In this document: piece after piece, positions 5,307-7,237 of the stretch
Layout of the letters: each line of letters begins with the position of its first letter
How positions within the stretch are numbered: the stretch's first letter is position 1
DNA from: JBAXGE01 sp044344145
GTDB lineage: Bacteria > Planctomycetota > Phycisphaerae > WQYP01
Assembly: GCA_044344145.1 (NCBI GenBank)
Contig: JBIJDM010000150.1
Span: 1 to 7,237, forward strand
Direction: 5' to 3'
Length of the DNA: 7,237 nt
Notes under the pieces: model-generated
What the model saw: the letters and a program-made list of their open reading frames with translations, nothing else
Databases searched by the model: none
What the model was told of the DNA's origin: nothing
Made by a program: the position numbers and the translations under genes

Positions 5307-5666
5307 GTGTTACAGGGTAAAATTCACACCGCACATCCGATTTACTACGTGCGGAATCTCGCGGCCAGCGTGGCGTTTTATCGGGACCAATTGGGCTTGG
5401 AAATGGCCTGGGAGATGCCCGAGTACAAGGTCGCGGGCGTATTGCTCAACGCCGGGGCGCTGCTGGTTCTGTGCGAAAAGGCCGGACAAGCCGGTGGGGC
5501 CGGTGCCCCCGTGTTTGTGTTGAATATCCCGGATGTGGATGCGGCGTATAACCAGTTATTGGCCAAAGGGGTGGTATTCTCCGGCCCGCCCAGCGACGAG
5601 TTTTATGGCCGGGCGGTGGATGTGACGGACCCCGATGGCTATCGCTTGTGCCTAGTGAGTTCGTAG
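5307..5666 (+). CDS. VOC-family (glyoxalase/bleomycin-resistance-like) protein
   Basis: This encodes 119 residues with the two beta-alpha-beta-beta-beta units of the vicinal oxygen chelate superfamily, which covers glyoxalase I, dioxygenases, fosfomycin thiol transferases and drug-binding proteins. Unit one has HPIYYVRNLAASVAFYRDQLGLEM (in part, from H10, the usual first metal-ligand place). Unit two has FVLNIPDVDAAYNQLLAKGV and GRAVDVTDPDGYRLCLV. In many members the final motif is DPDGNxxEL with Glu as a metal ligand; here that place is Cys (C115) and Asn is Tyr. So the metal site is altered, or the protein is a binding rather than catalytic member. The GTG at 5307 is chosen because AAGGAG (5295-5300) lies 6 bases before it; the TTG at 5301 touches the SD. 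It is last in the three-gene cluster and convergent with the next gene. Confidence 0.88.
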   Translation: MLQGKIHTAHPIYYVRNLAASVAFYRDQLGLEMAWEMPEYKVAGVLLNAGALLVLCEKAGQAGGAGAPVFVLNIPDVDAAYNQLLAKGVVFSGPPSDEFYGRAVDVTDPDGYRLCLVSS

Positions 5667-5762
5667 CCGTAGGTGGGTTGGCTTCATCGGCTGATACGGG
5701 AAAGCGCCGCGTTGGGGTGGGGGGCATACTCTCGCAGCACTGGTAGCCCAAAAGTCTTAACC

Positions 5763-7237
5763 TTACCCCGCATCCACCGCGCAGCGGAAGCCCAGCGTGC
5801 CCGCGCGGTCGCGGGCGGGGGCCACCAGCAGGTATTTGCCGTGCTGATCGAGGCGATGGGCCTGGGGGAAGTACCACAGCGAACTTTCGGGCCGGTAATA
5901 ACAACCGCCACGCAGCAGCACCGCGCGGGTATGGTCATCACTGAATTCGTCGGTGAATTGCCACACGTGACCCACCATGTCCAGCACCCCAAACGGACTA
6001 GCCCCGGCGGGGCGGGTGCCCACCGGCGCGGGTGGGGCCAGATCGCGGCCGGTATGTTGCGGCGGAACGCATGCGACGTCCCAGGTATTGCCCCAGGGAT
6101 AAATCCGGCCATCACTGCCCGCAGCGGCATACTGCCATTCCCAATCATGCGGCAGGCGTTTTTTCGCCCACGCGGCATAGGCCCGGGCATCTTCCAATGA
6201 GACCCACGTCACCGGCCGGTCATCCCAGCCTTGCGGATAGTGGCCCTGCGTCCAGTCACGCAGGAAGTTATGCGCATCGGCGGGGGCATAGCCGGTGGCG
6301 GTCAGGAACACCTTGAATTGGGCATTGGTCACCGGGCTGCGGTCCAGATAAAACGCCGGGATGTCCAGCGTGTGGGCATGATGCCGACGGGGAGCATCTT
6401 CCCATGGGAATTGCACCCCCACCCCAGCGTGATTTTCACCCTCGACCATAATTCCCGACACGCGGAAATCAAAGCGCCCGGCGGGGATATTTACCATGCC
6501 TGCGGGCGCTGTGGCCGCGCGGGGGGTTGGCGCGTTGGGGGTCATAACTTGCGGCCGGGGTTTCCAGTCGCGGGAATAATCGGCCAAGGGACGCCGGGCC
6601 AGTTCCCGCATACGGGTCAGCAGGGCGCTTAGTTCCGGAGTTTCCGTTGGCGTGGCCAGCACGGCCCCGAAGCCCTGGGCTTCGAATGCAAAGGTTAACG
6701 TGGCGACGGTGTCGGTAATTACCGGGGTCAATTCCACGCCCTGCCACAGGTCATAGTAACGCAGACCCGCCGTGTGGTTAATCCGCAATTGGGGGCCGGA
6801 AACCGCGTATTCGCTGCGATTGACCATGGTCCAGAGCGTGCGCTCGCCCACGGGCCAGCGGCTGGCATAAATCCCTTCCTGCACGGTGGGGGCGTGGGGT
6901 TGCCACGCGGGGCTGGTCAGCAGGTTCGCACAGGCCCGGGCAATGGTCATGGTGCGGTGGGTGGCAGCGCTGTCGCGCGCGGTCATACCGTTCCAGATGC
7001 CCCAGACATTTTCCCACGTTTCCAAACCGGTACCGTTAAAGAAGGCGAATTGCAGCAGATTGGTTTTGTCCCGCGCCCAGCGGTCGCACAGGTGCAGCAT
7101 GTGCCGCGTCTCGGTCCACTTATACCGGCTGACGGTGGGCACCAAGGGAAAATTCCAATAGCCCCAGCTCATCAGGTTCCAACTTAGGGCCGATTCTTCC
7201 CACGTGAAGGCATTTTCCGGCTCCAGCACGATATTGA
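5763..7237 (-). CDS. SUMF1/FGE-domain protein fused to a glycosidase-like region, N-terminus outside window
   Basis: The frame is open through the right edge (codons upstream of 7229 read N-I), so the apparent GTG at 7229 is internal and the protein is longer than the 490 or so residues seen. The visible N-terminal part (about 7237-6600) has FNGTGLETWENVWGIWNGM and a beta-rich end (TMVNRSEYAVSG, YYDLWQGVELTP, FAFEAQGFGAVLA). This resembles the end of a TIM-barrel glycosidase with its C-terminal beta domain; I cannot name a GH family. A proline/alanine linker follows (about 6560-6510). The rest is a SUMF1/FGE-type C-lectin-like domain: MVNIPAGRF, FYLDRSPVTNAQFKVFL, RPVTWVSLEDARAYAAWA, KRLPHDWEWQYAAAG, YPWGNTWD, FGVLDMVGHVWQFTDEF, LLRGGCYYRP and GFRCAVD. 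The paired active-site cysteines of true formylglycine-generating enzymes (GGSWxCxxxYC) are missing, so formylglycine formation is unlikely. Such fusions are usual in PVC bacteria. The stop TAA is at 5765-5763, 96 bases from the convergent VOC gene. Confidence 0.85.
   Translation of the reverse strand, partial: NIVLEPENAFTWEESALSWNLMSWGYWNFPLVPTVSRYKWTETRHMLHLCDRWARDKTNLLQFAFFNGTGLETWENVWGIWNGMTARDSAATHRTMTIARACANLLTSPAWQPHAPTVQEGIYASRWPVGERTLWTMVNRSEYAVSGPQLRINHTAGLRYYDLWQGVELTPVITDTVATLTFAFEAQGFGAVLATPTETPELSALLTRMRELARRPLADYSRDWKPRPQVMTPNAPTPRAATAPAGMVNIPAGRFDFRVSGIMVEGENHAGVGVQFPWEDAPRRHHAHTLDIPAFYLDRSPVTNAQFKVFLTATGYAPADAHNFLRDWTQGHYPQGWDDRPVTWVSLEDARAYAAWAKKRLPHDWEWQYAAAGSDGRIYPWGNTWDVACVPPQHTGRDLAPPAPVGTRPAGASPFGVLDMVGHVWQFTDEFSDDHTRAVLLRGGCYYRPESSLWYFPQAHRLDQHGKYLLVAPARDRAGTLGFRCAVDAG

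Noticed and set aside
5667..5762. Bidirectional terminator between the convergent VOC and SUMF1 genes
   Set aside because: I looked for a GC stem with flanking A and T runs and found none convincing.
5673..6200. Plus-strand frame of 175 codons opposite the SUMF1 domain
   Set aside because: It is antisense to clear SUMF1 motifs and has no SD or recognisable product.

Overview
The window is GC-rich, densely coded bacterial DNA. The genes have clear Shine-Dalgarno (SD) sites and some GTG starts. An N-terminal module common in Acidobacteria, Planctomycetes and Verrucomicrobia, and a carbohydrate-enzyme-like region fused to a SUMF1/FGE-type domain, both suggest the Planctomycetes-Verrucomicrobia-Chlamydiae (PVC) group, most likely a soil or freshwater verrucomicrobium. 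This is inference; no rRNA or other marker gene is present.

Layout: bases 1-206 carry no gene I can support. A DUF4332-type helix-hairpin-helix protein follows (207-911), then a 300-base gap (912-1211). That gap holds stacked hairpins, a strong sigma70-type promoter with a palindrome in its spacer, and a structured 5' leader of about 120 nt. The leader ends at a BtrH/C39-like protein (1212-2495). Forty-nine bases later comes an exported GFA-type zinc protein (2545-2997), probably co-transcribed. A lipoprotein of unknown function (GTG start 3254, end 4042) has its own likely promoter. Three small genes then follow in one direction, each with its own SD: a GyrI-like effector-binding protein (4205-4675, apparently frameshifted near its end), a DinB-family protein (4748-5251) and a VOC/glyoxalase protein (GTG start 5307, end 5666). 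On the opposite strand, a large SUMF1-domain protein converges on this cluster; its stop is at 5763 and it runs off the right edge. The 96 bases between the convergent genes show no clear terminator.

How the genes may work together: GFA, DinB, VOC and GyrI-like families all bind small molecules, and the first three usually use metals or thiols. A loose detoxification or stress neighbourhood is plausible, but it is inferred from family membership and adjacency only.

The most unusual element is the leader of the 1212-2495 gene. From the predicted transcription start it can form a hairpin with a pseudoknot loop, a long-range helix, and an 11-bp helix that hides the SD. Two GAAGGU and two ACCUUC segments could exchange partners, which would suit a translational switch. 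The first hairpin recalls the fluoride riboswitch, but the rest of that consensus is not convincing.
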